From positions 46,237,111 to 46,301,110 of the forward strand of contig OY744607.1 in assembly GCA_963556255.1 (NCBI GenBank): a stretch of 64,000 bases of DNA, written 5' to 3'. How positions within the stretch are numbered: position 1 is the stretch's first letter; each line of letters starts with the position of its first letter. The DNA comes from Allolobophora icterica (lineage: Eukaryota; Annelida; Clitellata; Crassiclitellata; Lumbricidae). Positions 1-8,234 of the stretch are shown in pieces. The translations under genes were made by a program, and so were the position numbers. The notes under the pieces were generated by a model. The model worked only from the letters and a program-made list of their open reading frames with translations, ran no database searches and was not told the DNA's origin.

Positions 1-900
1 GCTATCGGATCCTGGAATTTCTGTTGGGAGCCCAGTCACTCTTTTGCCACCCATGGTCAAATCACCAGTCATAGAATCGCCGCTTTTGAGCACATGCCCG
101 CCTCTTACGATAGCATGCTTCTCGTCCACATATCTTCTAGCGGTGGTGACCTTCTCATCCACGTACTGTCTGTAAGAAGCGTCGCGGGAATCTACATACC
201 GCTTATTCACCACATGCAACGACTCCGTTGGTACTCTATCGAGTTTTACTAGAGCGCCAGCGACCGCTGTTGACACTTGTTTCCAACTCGCTGCGTCGCT
301 ATCGGATCCTGAAATTTCTGTTGGGAGCCCAGTAACTCGGTGGCCACCCATAACTAAACTTCCAGTCATTACGCCGCCTGATTTGAGCACGCACGCATTC
401 CTGACGATAACATCTTGCTCGTTAACATAACTTTTAACAATAAGGTCCTTGTCATCTGCATACCGCCTAACAGAATCTCTCAGCCCCGCATTCTTCTCGT
501 CCGTGTACTGCCTGGCATCGATAAGTTTTTGGTCTGCATGATTTTCGGCTGCGGTCGCCTTCTGGTCCGCGTATCGTACCACTTGTGCCCAGCTCGCAGC
601 GTCGCTATCGGACGTTGCTGTGTCTGTGGGCAGCCCAGTAACTTTGTGACCACCCATTTTTAGAACGCCAGACATCGTTCCACCGGTGAGTTGCAGGTTG
701 TCCTGATCTACGATGTCTGCATAAGCCTTTGTCGCGGCGTCCGTTTCCATCGTCGGCGTTCCCACATTTGTCAGCCGAAAACCTCCAGCCGAAAGAATTC
801 CCAGCATGGTATCACCAGCCTTGTGGATGAGCCCAGCGGCGCTTATCTGCCCTCCTCCCACCCCACCTCCACCGTCTCTTCCAAATTTATCAACCGGCAT
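1..900 (-). CDS. Fibre-like repeat protein of the Polinton, partial
   Basis: An uninterrupted minus-strand frame starts at ATG 900-898 and runs 300 codons off the window edge. The N-terminus is glycine-rich (about residues 8-16). Four copies of a module follow, of the form G-x-x-M-x-G-x-L-x-M-G-G-x-x-(V/L)-T-(G/N)-(L/V), the later ones ending S-D-A-A-S-W. They are separated by charged, helix-prone linkers containing YAD, YTDEK and YVDEK. This module type is familiar from bacteriophage tail-fibre shafts and from putative fibres of large DNA viruses and Polintons, where it makes trimeric beta-structured shafts. A TATAAAA tract directly precedes the start. Position next to the protease and capsid genes fits a virion surface fibre; host-cell attachment is inferred. 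The C-terminal knob, if any, is outside the window. Confidence 0.75.
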   Translation of the reverse strand, partial: MPVDKFGRDGGGGVGGGQISAAGLIHKAGDTMLGILSAGGFRLTNVGTPTMETDAATKAYADIVDQDNLQLTGGTMSGVLKMGGHKVTGLPTDTATSDSDAASWAQVVRYADQKATAAENHADQKLIDARQYTDEKNAGLRDSVRRYADDKDLIVKSYVNEQDVIVRNACVLKSGGVMTGSLVMGGHRVTGLPTEISGSDSDAASWKQVSTAVAGALVKLDRVPTESLHVVNKRYVDSRDASYRQYVDEKVTTARRYVDEKHAIVRGGHVLKSGDSMTGDLTMGGKRVTGLPTEIPGSDS

Positions 901-927
901 TTTTATATTCAAAAAGGTGACGGAAGT

Positions 928-1332
928 CTAACATAGGTCAAGAATGATATCTTCAAAATTCTTTCCAGCAGTGAGCTCTCTTAGCACGGTCAGGCAGAGA
1001 TGACCACAGACCACATCATCGGGACCCTGCAGCTGGAACGTCTGTGTTCTTATGGAACGGTTTAAATATCGAGAGATTTCGGTAGGCGGATCCAGCCCAT
1101 AACTGTCAAAATAGACTGCTGTAGGTCCATCTATCCAATAGGCGACCCAGTGAGTACCATCGCCGGAACCGGAATCTAAATTAACAACTCCACACTCCTT
1201 CTCACGAGCCACGGCGGGCAGACCATCTCGCATGAAAACACCGCGGAAATGCGGCAGCGCTCCGGCAACTTTCTCTATATCGAAGTTGCTCAGCGGTTTT
1301 AGTTTTTTTGTCCGATGTACAGGCCGGATCCT
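928..1332 (-). CDS. PRO: Adenain-like cysteine protease (C5-type)
   Basis: The maturation protease cleaves virion precursors in adenovirus/Polinton-type particles. Counting from the first ATG (1233), the visible catalytic set is His28 in GTHWVAY, Asp43 in YFDSYG, Gln69 in QLQGP and Cys76 in VCGHLC, in the adenain order. The conserved N-terminal part (PLSNFDIEK...FRGVF) lies upstream of that ATG, in an open stretch that reaches 1332 and contains no ATG, so the annotated Met is probably internal. The open frame overlaps the 3' end of the minor virion gene and is in its -1 frame across an A AAA AAC heptamer (1302-1308). It may be made as a fusion by frameshifting, or the two may be one gene split by loss of an A. 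Confidence 0.88.
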   Translation of the reverse strand, partial: RIRPVHRTKKLKPLSNFDIEKVAGALPHFRGVFMRDGLPAVAREKECGVVNLDSGSGDGTHWVAYWIDGPTAVYFDSYGLDPPTEISRYLNRSIRTQTFQLQGPDDVVCGHLCLTVLRELTAGKNFEDIILDLC

Positions 1333-1871
1333 TTACACATTGAACAGCAACCACCATAAGTCTGGCGCCCGAGATATAAACCGGTCCCGCGGACCTGAGC
1401 TTCGAGTTCGCGATTGTGACGCGCGGCCTCTGCTAAAGCCGCGTCGTCGATCCGTTTTTTCTCGGCTTGGGCCGCATCGCTGGCCTGTTTCTTGCGCAGA
1501 GCCTCTGCATCGCTGGCCTGTTTGTTGTGCACGGCCTTTGCCACCTCGGCGGCCCCTCCAGCCGCGGCACCCACCGCGGTTAACCCGCCAAAAATCAGCG
1601 GGAGGAGAGCCAGTAGTGGAAGAAATCCGCCCGATTTTGTCATCTTTTTCAGTTGCGTTTTGGTGAATCTCAGCTCCATGCCAACGCCTTCCGAAATCTT
1701 CCTCACGATTCGGGCGGTTTGAACTTTTGTAAGCGCGAGCTTATCGTCTCCACGAAGCTGGCCATGAGTGAGCCGGATCGTGGCGCCAGTGCCATCGCGC
1801 GCAGCTTTAGCCAATGTTGCCTTTTGCCCTTCGGTCAGCGAAAGGCCGAACGCAACGTATTCAGTTTTCAT
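1299..1871 (-). CDS. Polinton minor virion protein with hydrophobic segment
   Basis: This 190-residue protein starts at ATG 1871. Residues 1-80 contain three degenerate copies of a motif with hydrophobic-x-L-T-x-x-Q and lysine/arginine spacing (LTEGQ, LTHGQ, LTKVQ, FTKTQ), a hallmark of a protein conserved next to the protease in Polintons. Residues about 82-112 are a strongly hydrophobic Gly/Ala/Leu stretch, probably membrane-inserting. An Ala/Lys/Glu-rich helical segment follows, and the C-terminus holds GTGLYL and GSGLYI repeats separated by a CCSMC cluster. These Gly-Leu-Tyr repeats could be protease cleavage sites. The biochemical role is unknown. The stop TAA comes immediately after the A AAA AAC heptamer that puts the protease in the -1 frame. 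Confidence 0.75.
   Translation of the reverse strand: MKTEYVAFGLSLTEGQKATLAKAARDGTGATIRLTHGQLRGDDKLALTKVQTARIVRKISEGVGMELRFTKTQLKKMTKSGGFLPLLALLPLIFGGLTAVGAAAGGAAEVAKAVHNKQASDAEALRKKQASDAAQAEKKRIDDAALAEAARHNRELEAQVRGTGLYLGRQTYGGCCSMCKGSGLYIGQKN
1302..1308 (-). promoter_or_regulatory. Candidate -1 ribosomal frameshift heptamer
   Basis: The minus strand reads CAA AAA AAC TAA at the end of the minor virion gene, so A AAA AAC sits in the correct phase for X XXY YYZ slippage. A -1 slip enters the protease frame, which is open from 1332 and has no upstream ATG. A weak stem (GCCGC with GCGGT) lies about 60 nt downstream, further than usual for a stimulator. The competing explanation is loss of one A from a longer run. 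Confidence 0.4.
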
Positions 1872-1927
1872 TTTTGGAAAAAATATAACTAAAAGAGGGC
1901 CTTGTATCTAAATGTGAAAAACGATTT

Positions 1928-3222
1928 CTAGTAAACGACGTTGAATTTGCTGCCATCCGATTCAAAATTCAGGAGTCGGTCGCTGATCAGGACGGCATAT
2001 GCTGTCGTATTATTTGGTACCCCTTCGTTAAAGTCCACCTTGATTTGTATGTCCTGTACAGAGGTTTTAAGTCGTTCAGATTGCCTCCGCACGTCCAGAA
2101 CGAAGATCGGAAACAAATCTACAAATTCGATTGGCGTCAGTTGGCATGACGATTCACGCGCGTCTATGCCGCAATATTCTTCCTTGAAGTCACGTAGGGC
2201 CTTGTAAGCGCGAGAGGTTGTCCTCTTGGTGAAGTCGAGATTCATGTCAACAACCGGGTAGCGATCGCTGTTGAGCATAGCGAAAATGTTGCGAACCTGC
2301 ACATGGTCAAACAGTGCCGGATTCTGGCCTTGATGTGCATTCTTTCCAGTTTGAAAAGCAACAAGAATCCAGCGTGGCTTTTCCGTGCCCGACTTAACAC
2401 TCAAACGCCAGGAAAAAGTCGTCGCTCGTGGCACCGCAATGTTGTCGCATTGCATGGCGCGGAATGCCACAGGTACCTTAACCTTGGCTTCAATCTGCTT
2501 CATAAGCATGCTTTTATACTCCAAAGCGGGTATTATATGCGGCATGAACCAGGAGAGTTTAGTCAGCGTGATCTGGCCATTGACCGCAGCGGCTTCCTTG
2601 AAGATCGCGTCTGCATCCCCCTGCCGGCTCAGCAGTAAGGAGTGTTTAATCCCGTATACGACCTTGTGATAATCATCGCAAAAGCCGAATAGATGTCTTA
2701 AGGAACGATGAATGAAAACGTTCCAATAGGGACGGGTTTTCCAATGATCATCAGTCGACGGGCCTCGAAGCCGATATTCGCAGCCGCCGCCGCCGCACTC
2801 GTGTCCTTCTGCCAACACATGTTTAAACCTTCGCCTTTGGAAAAATCATCGCCGTAAACCAGCATGCCTTTCATCGTCGTGGCTTGCCCAGGTGACATGA
2901 CATTCTCTATCTCGGTATTGTTAGCCAGGTATCGAATTTGAGAAAACATGTACGGGATGGCGTTGTTGATGAGTGACACTAACGAGTCTGCGATGTAAGC
3001 TGCGCCTGTTGTGGTAAGCCTGCCCTCCACAAGAAGGTAGCTCTTGGAAGGCTGTGTGAAAATGTCTTGGTTCTGGATGTCTATCTGTATGGCCTGGCCG
3101 TTGTTAATAGCCGCAGGGTTTTGTGATTCATACTCACGGTATTCAAACGATTCTATGCTATTGTCATCGGGTACCGCCGAAGCGATGTCCAACATTTCAC
3201 TCGGCACGTCAAATGCTGCCAT
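1928..3222 (-). pseudogene. Major capsid protein (double jelly-roll), frame broken
   Basis: Capsid-lattice protein of Polinton virions. Translation from ATG 3222 gives 174 residues with the typical N-terminal region (IDIQNQDIFTQPSKSYLLVEG, IPYMFSQIRY and PGQATTMKG segments) and stops at TAA 2700-2698. The second half resumes in the -1 frame and runs to a TAG at 1928, with FGFCDDYHKVVYG, SWFMPHIIPA, FDHVQVRN and the C-terminal AVLISDRLLNF segment. No residues appear to be lost at the junction, only one base in a short T run, so the total is about 431 codons, as expected for this family. It is either a mutation or a homopolymer base-calling error. TATAATA directly precedes the ATG. Confidence 0.88.
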
Positions 3223-3235
3223 TATTATAAGTAAA

Positions 3236-3354
3236 AAAGTTCAAGCTTCAATTATTAATCATGCTGCAAATGAATTTCATTTACGAAATGAATTTCATAT
3301 GTGGTGGGTAAAGCATTTTTTGCGTTTTGTGAATTAGTCGGAATTTTTTTTCTT
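3236..3354. other. AT-rich intergenic region with TTCATTTACG palindromic repeat
   Basis: This non-coding strip between the pVI-like and capsid genes holds two overlapping AAATGAATTTCAT hairpin units (3,268-3,300). They belong to a motif also present at 3,563, 7,151 and 10,932. The rest is A/T-rich and probably the capsid gene's promoter. Confidence 0.5.
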
Positions 3355-3813
3355 TCATTTTGCGAGAAACAGACCCTTGCCGCCGCGACTCGGCTTTATA
3401 GTTTTGAAACCGGATCCAGCAATACGGCTGTTTATGTCAGCCATTGCCGGAACAACTGATGGCGGACTCACAGCCAGTTGTTTTAAGTATTCGATGCTCT
3501 TGTCGCTGAGCGCCTTCTCCAAAGGTGCGGGAACAACGGGCGCGGCAGATGAATTTTCATTTCGTAAATGAGCTTCATTTACGGCTGCAGCGCGTCTCGC
3601 TTTCACGGCATCAACAATTTGCCTGACGGCAGATGCTGTTGTGGCGCCGGCTTTCGCGACATTACCAACCGCCTTGGCAACGTTTGTGATTGTGCCTCTA
3701 TTCGCCGAAATGAAGGAGCCTGCACGGCCAAGGAAACCCGCGATTTTGGGTATCCAGTCGAAAAGTCCACCACCCACGACACGACGCCGCTTTTTAATTC
3801 CAAGAACCAACAT
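3355..3813 (-). CDS. pVI-like membrane-active virion protein
   Basis: 152 residues; the ATG at 3813 is preferred because the frame further upstream lacks ATG. A short basic leader (GIKKRRR) is followed by VVGGG at residues 12-16. Next comes LFDWIPKIAGFLGRAGSF, which reads as an amphipathic helix, and an alanine-rich helical region. Near the C-terminus is IAGSG, matching the adenain consensus (M/I/L)-x-G-x-G. Cleavage there would release a short basic tail of about 18 residues. The layout (basic propeptide, protease-like site, amphipathic helix, C-terminal peptide) parallels adenovirus protein VI, which disrupts endosomal membranes and feeds a cofactor peptide to the protease. Function is inferred from this layout, not from a sequence match. 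A palindromic mini-repeat lies inside the coding sequence at 3,563-3,583. Confidence 0.65.
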   Translation of the reverse strand: MLVLGIKKRRRVVGGGLFDWIPKIAGFLGRAGSFISANRGTITNVAKAVGNVAKAGATTASAVRQIVDAVKARRAAAVNEAHLRNENSSAAPVVPAPLEKALSDKSIEYLKQLAVSPPSVVPAMADINSRIAGSGFKTIKPSRGGKGLFLAK

Positions 3814-3835
3814 TAGAATATTTAAGTGTGAACAT

Positions 3836-4629
3836 TTACGCACTGCGGATGTGAAACCTTATAGTTACTCTCTCACCGCGGAGGTTTAATTGTTCACCAT
3901 TCTGGTCGGTCAGCCACACACGAATGCCCTGTACGTTACCAGCCGGTGCAACTGGTAGGTACACCAGATTTTTCGGAGACTCGATTACCTTGTAGCCGGG
4001 CGACACATCCGGGAAACCCAACTGTAGATTACTGGCAGCTGGCTACCATTTCGATACGATCCAGAGATAATGTCACAATTTACCAGGATTGTGTCCACGC
4101 GGAGAATATCGACTGGATTTTCTCCCTCTTTATAACCACTACCAAGCCTCTGAGGGTTAAAACCGAGCATTTGCCTGATGGTAGATTGAGCCATATTTAC
4201 CTTATATAGGGCATTCGTAATTTTTATGAAGGCGCGTAGGGTAGATGCGTTAGCTCCTATGGTAATAGGAGAATTAAAGCCGAGTGGTGCCACACCCGTC
4301 GGAGAATTTTGCTTTTCTAACTGCCTACCGATTTCATCATTAATCTGTGCGATCTCGTAGCTTCCGTCGGGCAAAATGATCGTCTTCCACGTCACACCAT
4401 TGTCGGTGCTGTAGACGAACTTGTTATTTGTGCTATCGATGTTGGGAATCGAATTATAAGTTTCAAGATTGACCAAAGCAAGCTCAAAGCGTCTTTTTGG
4501 ATCCAGGTACAGCGGTGGTGAGAAAGCCGTGGTCCACCCTGTAGTATCTGAGGAAACAACTATACTAAAATTTTCCTTAGGCTGTAAAAGTTCTCTAATT
4601 TCTTCGAGCAGTTTCTCCGAGCGCTCCAT
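3836..4629 (-). pseudogene. Penton-like minor capsid protein, frame broken
   Basis: Starts at ATG 4629 and reads 200 or so residues of beta-rich sequence (PPLYLDPKRRFELALVNLETYN, DGSYEIAQINDEIG, IRQMLGF). The frame then leaves the conserved path near 4,017-4,025 and stops at 3985. The C-terminal part continues in the -1 frame to a stop at 3836 and contains LVYLPV and a strand-rich RVTIRFHIRSA end. The two parts together make a single jelly-roll protein of about 264 residues, the size and composition of Polinton penton-type capsid proteins. The break sits within a TT-GGG-TTT-CCC run and looks like loss of one base. The gene ends 22 bp before the pVI-like start, consistent with a late structural cluster. 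Confidence 0.72.
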
Positions 4630-4639
4630 CTTGTGTGCT

Positions 4640-5761
4640 TTATTTTATGAGCATGTTTCTATTCAATTCGAGTGCCAGCTCTTTGGAGATCGCACCGGAA
4701 CGTAGTAACTCGTCGAGAATGGCGGAGATTTCGTTGCCGAGACCAGTGTTTCCCGCGGCCCTAGAGGCCACCAAAAGCTGCAACCTCTCTACCAGAGCGT
4801 TTGGGTCGTTGTAGAACTTCACCGCGCCGCCTCGAATCAGCTGGAACTTTTTACTTTTCCGGCCATGAATAGGCAGACCAGACATCTGTACGAGTTTTTT
4901 AAAAGTTTCAATTGCTTGAGGCGAGTATTGCTTAGTCTTAACGAAGCGTTTCGTTAACAGGCTGAACAACGACTCATCGGCCGGAGATTCGAGAACGAGG
5001 TTACCACCTTTAAACACTCTCAGTCTACCGGCAGACAACGCGACGGGGTCAACGGAGAGCTCACCCAAGGCGTTACCTTGTAATTTCAGAGGAACGGCTG
5101 GAACACTGAAACCCTTTCCTTTTTTAGCGAGGGCGTGGCCTTTCAATAGCAAACGAATTCGATCTCTGTAGTCCTGTAGGACGCCGATATCTACGGCCAG
5201 AGCATGTACCTTTTCTTCGTCTCCGTTCTTATTGGCCTTCCTTTTCTCTTTGCCCAGGGTGTGGCGATTATAATAATTTACGCCTTCGATTATCTGTTTC
5301 ACAGCTGCCGTGTCGTTCAGGTCGAGCTCGCTCGGAGGGGTAAAACCGTGCCGCCTGATTGTATCGACGTTGAGATGTCTGTTTGGGTGGACGAGCAATG
5401 CTTCCGCTGGAGCAGATGCTCCTGCGGCGGGGTGTGCCGCAATCGCTGGAATAGCCGTTGGAGCAGTTGCTCCAACGGAATCACCGAACAACGCCGCTAT
5501 CGGGTTAAAATTAGCAGACTCTGAAATCTGCGCCGGCAAATCCTGTAAAGCGCTGGTAACTTTCTTCAGCTCCTTGGACGTAGCCGCCTGGGATTCAGCC
5601 GTGGCTGTGGCGATTGGTTTGAAAAGCTTTGCCGCATCGTACTGAAGGTTGGCTTCACCGAGCTTCTCATCCACGAAACGCTGTCTCAATCGATTTCTGC
5701 GAGCTAAATAATCCTGAGTCAACGCGTCTCGCTCCTGTTTAGACGAAACTTTTGTCCACAT
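4640..5761 (-). CDS. Polinton-specific structural protein (PW/PY type)
   Basis: Intact 373-codon gene with ATG at 5761. The N-terminus is helical and charged with an arginine-rich QDYLARRNRLRQRF segment. An Ala/Pro-rich linker covers about residues 95-125. A central KEKRKANK basic patch follows, then a folded C-terminal region including FVKTKQYSPQAIETFKKLV and GLGNEISAILDELLRSGAISKE. This arrangement matches a protein found next to the ATPase in Polintons, whose function is not established; a virion or core role is inferred from its position within the structural cluster. It ends 10 bp before the penton start. A 33-bp segment including its start codon is duplicated just upstream (5,801-5,840). 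Confidence 0.7.
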   Translation of the reverse strand: MWTKVSSKQERDALTQDYLARRNRLRQRFVDEKLGEANLQYDAAKLFKPIATATAESQAATSKELKKVTSALQDLPAQISESANFNPIAALFGDSVGATAPTAIPAIAAHPAAGASAPAEALLVHPNRHLNVDTIRRHGFTPPSELDLNDTAAVKQIIEGVNYYNRHTLGKEKRKANKNGDEEKVHALAVDIGVLQDYRDRIRLLLKGHALAKKGKGFSVPAVPLKLQGNALGELSVDPVALSAGRLRVFKGGNLVLESPADESLFSLLTKRFVKTKQYSPQAIETFKKLVQMSGLPIHGRKSKKFQLIRGGAVKFYNDPNALVERLQLLVASRAAGNTGLGNEISAILDELLRSGAISKELALELNRNMLIK

Positions 5762-5840
5762 CGTGGTTGTATGTCGACTATATCTTGACGGTAACGATTA
5801 CCTTTGTCCACATCGCGTTGTATGTCGACTATATGTTGTC
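5751..5840. repeat. Tandem duplication at a Polinton gene start
   Basis: The segment TTTGTCCACATCG...GTTGTATGTCGACTATAT occurs at 5,753-5,783 and again at 5,802-5,835. It carries the start codon of the 373-codon gene in the first copy and TATA-like ACTATAT in both. It lies in the short gap before the ATPase stop. Confidence 0.7.
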
Positions 5841-5852
5841 TATATCGTGTCT

Positions 5853-6539
5853 TTAAATACTTGCCTTGGGCTTATAGAAGCGATCGAACCCGCAACGATA
5901 TTTTCCGTCGTACACTTTGGACGTCAAATCTATGACTGCGAATCCATATGGCTGAGCAGCACACTCGCTGAAGAACGTACGGAACTCATCGAAAGACATG
6001 TCGCCGCCCACGAACGTATCGTGAATGGCTCGCAAATTTTTACTGTCTTGGTTGAAGAGGACGATAAGATTGGCATTGTCGCGGATGGCTTGCTTTGGAA
6101 TGCGGAAGTAATTCTGAGTTAAGTAGAAGCAGTCCGCGCCACCGTGTCGACCCATAGTGAAATACCTTTCGATGGGCGACTGTTTTTCAAGCATGACGTC
6201 ATCGAAAACTAGAAGACTTCTGGCATTCTTATTTAATGATTCAACTGGAACTATTTCATCTGAGCAAGAGTGAAAGGAAGCCACTTCCTTCCCGGCAACT
6301 TTTTCGAGTTCTGTTATCCAGTCCCGAAGAAACTGATATTTTTCCTGTCCCAGAGACTTTGAGTATAGATAGAGCCGGTCAAAACGTAGGTACCCCTTCT
6401 TCAGAAGGAGGTTGAGTAGTAGGTTTGTTTTCCCACATCCGCTAGGCCCGCAGATTATACACCGTATGCTGGATGGCAACAACCAATGGTGGTGTTTTTT
6501 CCCATCGTCGGCTTCGAGATCGAAATTTGTTATTTCCAT
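5853..6539 (-). CDS. ATP: FtsK/A32-like genome packaging ATPase
   Basis: Motor protein expected to pump the element's DNA into capsids. The ATG at 6539 (preceded by TCTATA) gives 228 residues, the usual size; the upstream reading frame is non-conserved. Walker A is GPSGCGKT at 31-38, Walker B is SLLVFDDV at 108-115, and the sensor region YLTQNYFRIPKQAIRDNANL spans 139-158. The C-terminus contains YGFAVIDL, typical of the A32-like clade. It is intact. The start lies only 38 bp from the divergent start of the PLA2-like gene, so the two must share promoter sequence. Confidence 0.92.
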   Translation of the reverse strand: MEITNFDLEADDGKKHHHWLLPSSIRCIICGPSGCGKTNLLLNLLLKKGYLRFDRLYLYSKSLGQEKYQFLRDWITELEKVAGKEVASFHSCSDEIVPVESLNKNARSLLVFDDVMLEKQSPIERYFTMGRHGGADCFYLTQNYFRIPKQAIRDNANLIVLFNQDSKNLRAIHDTFVGGDMSFDEFRTFFSECAAQPYGFAVIDLTSKVYDGKYRCGFDRFYKPKASI

Positions 6540-6577
6540 ATAGAGACAACGAGTTATGATTGTATTCAACGAAAACA

Positions 6578-7159
6578 ATGTATTGCCTACGATGTAAGAA
6601 ACATACTGAGACTTCAAATGAAACAATTGTCGAGTTACGAAACGGTCGGCCAGCCAAGAAGGGAACCTGTGCCGTCTGCGGTGCAAAGAAGAGCCAAATT
6701 TTGCCTTCTAAAGTGCGAAAGCATAAGTCTCGTGAGACTTATGGAGGCTCGCTACTGAATAGCGCTCTTAATATTCTGCCTCTGCCTGAGATGCATATGA
6801 GCCTTCCATCCGGTATGTCTTCGGAAGATAATCCGGGAGGTTCTTTTCAGAATACAGGAAAGTACTCTTACTGTGGACCATTCACAAAACTCGATAAACG
6901 GCTGTCACAGCGCTATCACGGTGTTAATCAGCTCGACCGTGCGTGCCTCCACCACGATGTGGCTTACGCAGTTCATAAAGATACTCCGGGGCGCAACCAC
7001 GCAGATGACATCCTCGCTGCAGCCGCGTCGAAGATCGCACTCACCGATGAAACTCCGGATTATGAAAAGAAAGATGCCCGGCTCGTATCGGCCATTATGT
7101 CAGCAAAGTCGAGGCTGGGGATGGGTGTCAGAACGAAGGGCCAGCCTAAACGCAAATGA
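6578..7159 (+). CDS. Zinc-ribbon / parvovirus-type phospholipase A2-like protein
   Basis: 193 residues from ATG 6578. Residues 1-40 form a zinc ribbon, C3-x2-C6 and C31-x2-C34, with NGRPAKKGTCAVCG as in the DUF5679 family. The second half has the VP1-type PLA2 signature: YCGP at 98-101 (calcium loop) and LDRACLHHDVAY at 119-130 with the catalytic His-Asp pair and downstream NHADD. This domain in parvoviral capsid proteins opens endosomal membranes, so a similar entry role is inferred. The C-terminus is basic. It is the only virion-type gene on the plus strand of this cluster, divergent from the ATPase. Its stop codon lies inside a hairpin repeat (7,151-7,173). Confidence 0.8.
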   Translation: MYCLRCKKHTETSNETIVELRNGRPAKKGTCAVCGAKKSQILPSKVRKHKSRETYGGSLLNSALNILPLPEMHMSLPSGMSSEDNPGGSFQNTGKYSYCGPFTKLDKRLSQRYHGVNQLDRACLHHDVAYAVHKDTPGRNHADDILAAAASKIALTDETPDYEKKDARLVSAIMSAKSRLGMGVRTKGQPKRK

Positions 7160-7221
7160 AAAATTCATTCGCGTTCATTTGTGTATGTGTTTACCTGTTT
7201 GTTATATATAGTTTAACTGAG

Positions 7222-8234
7222 ATGTCTAAGCACCTTTCAGCCGTCTATTACAGCCCTATAGGTTACTGGCGAGGCAAGGCTGCAGTGAAAAACTAGCCGT
7301 AGCCGCCAAAGTTTCCGAGACCGAGGCTCGTGGTTGGCTGAAGAAACAAGCGGTGTGGCAGATTTATCTTCCCGTTCCACGCCGCATACCGCGTCCAAAG
7401 TTTGAGGAAAATCGACCAAACGCCGTACACCAAGCCGATCTCTTGTTTTTACCTCACGATAAAGTAGGTCGAAAGACTTATAAATACGCTCTCACTGTTG
7501 TTGATGTTGCCTCACGATACAAAGAAGCTGAACCGTTGATCAACAAAAGTGCGACCGAAGTCGCCGCCGCTTTAAGCCGGATCTATAAGAGGGGCCCATT
7601 AACTTGGCCTCGACTCTTTCAGGTCGATCCTGGACGCGAATTTATGGGTGATTTTACACCGTTGCTGACGAAGCACGACGTTCTTGTAAGACGCGGACAG
7701 GCCGCAAATCATCGTCAACAGGGCATCGTTGAACGCTTTAACCGTACTCTAGCTGAGCGACTTTTCGGTGCCCAGTACGCTCAGGAATTGCTCCTGGCTG
7801 CAAGGGGGTCATCCGAACGGTCGGTGGAATGGGTTCGCCGGTTGCCCGAAGTTGTGGCTGCACTAAACGATGAGCCGACGCGCTTGCTCGACATGAAGCC
7901 GGTTGAAGCGATGAAAGCTGCTAAAGTGACACAGAAGCCCTCTCATTCACAAACTAAAGGTCGTTTATGGGGCTTGGATGAGCCTGTTCTCGGGCACGAC
8001 GTTCTCGTCCGATATTTATACGCTCCAGGCGAGCTCGAAGGTGGAAGCAAACGTGCCACCGATCCTAACTGGTCGCTAACCATCCACGCTATTTTGGATG
8101 TTGTTCGGCGGGCTGGCCAACCGGCTTTATACCATCTAGTTGATGGGCCTGGCCGCGGGTTTGTACGTGAAGAGCTACTTCTGGTTCCTATGGGCACTGA
8201 GTTACCCCCCGATAGAATACTCAACCGTCGTTGA
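7222..8234 (+). pseudogene. INT: Retrovirus-like DDE integrase, frame broken near N-terminus
   Basis: Catalyses insertion of the element. ATG 7222 opens a conserved N-terminal region that hits TAG at 7294-7296 after GTG AAA AAC. The rest continues in the -1 frame to TGA 8232-8234. Counting from codon 7353, the core carries D29 (HQADLLFLPHD), D92 (QVDPGREF) and E127 (GIVERFN), with D-to-E spacing of exactly 35 (DD35E). A chromo-like C-terminal segment with ALYHLVDG and GFVREELLLVP follows. The break is explained by one missing A in an A run. The 3' end overlaps the end of POLB by 14 bp in convergent orientation. Confidence 0.92.

Noticed and set aside
1232..2669. Plus-strand frames opposite the Polinton capsid and protease genes
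   Set aside because: Antisense shadows of minus-strand genes with clear family motifs.
7286..7296. Frameshift signal in the integrase (AAA AAC TAG)
   Set aside because: It resembles the protease junction but the base before is G, not A, so the heptamer is not canonical; loss of one A is simpler.
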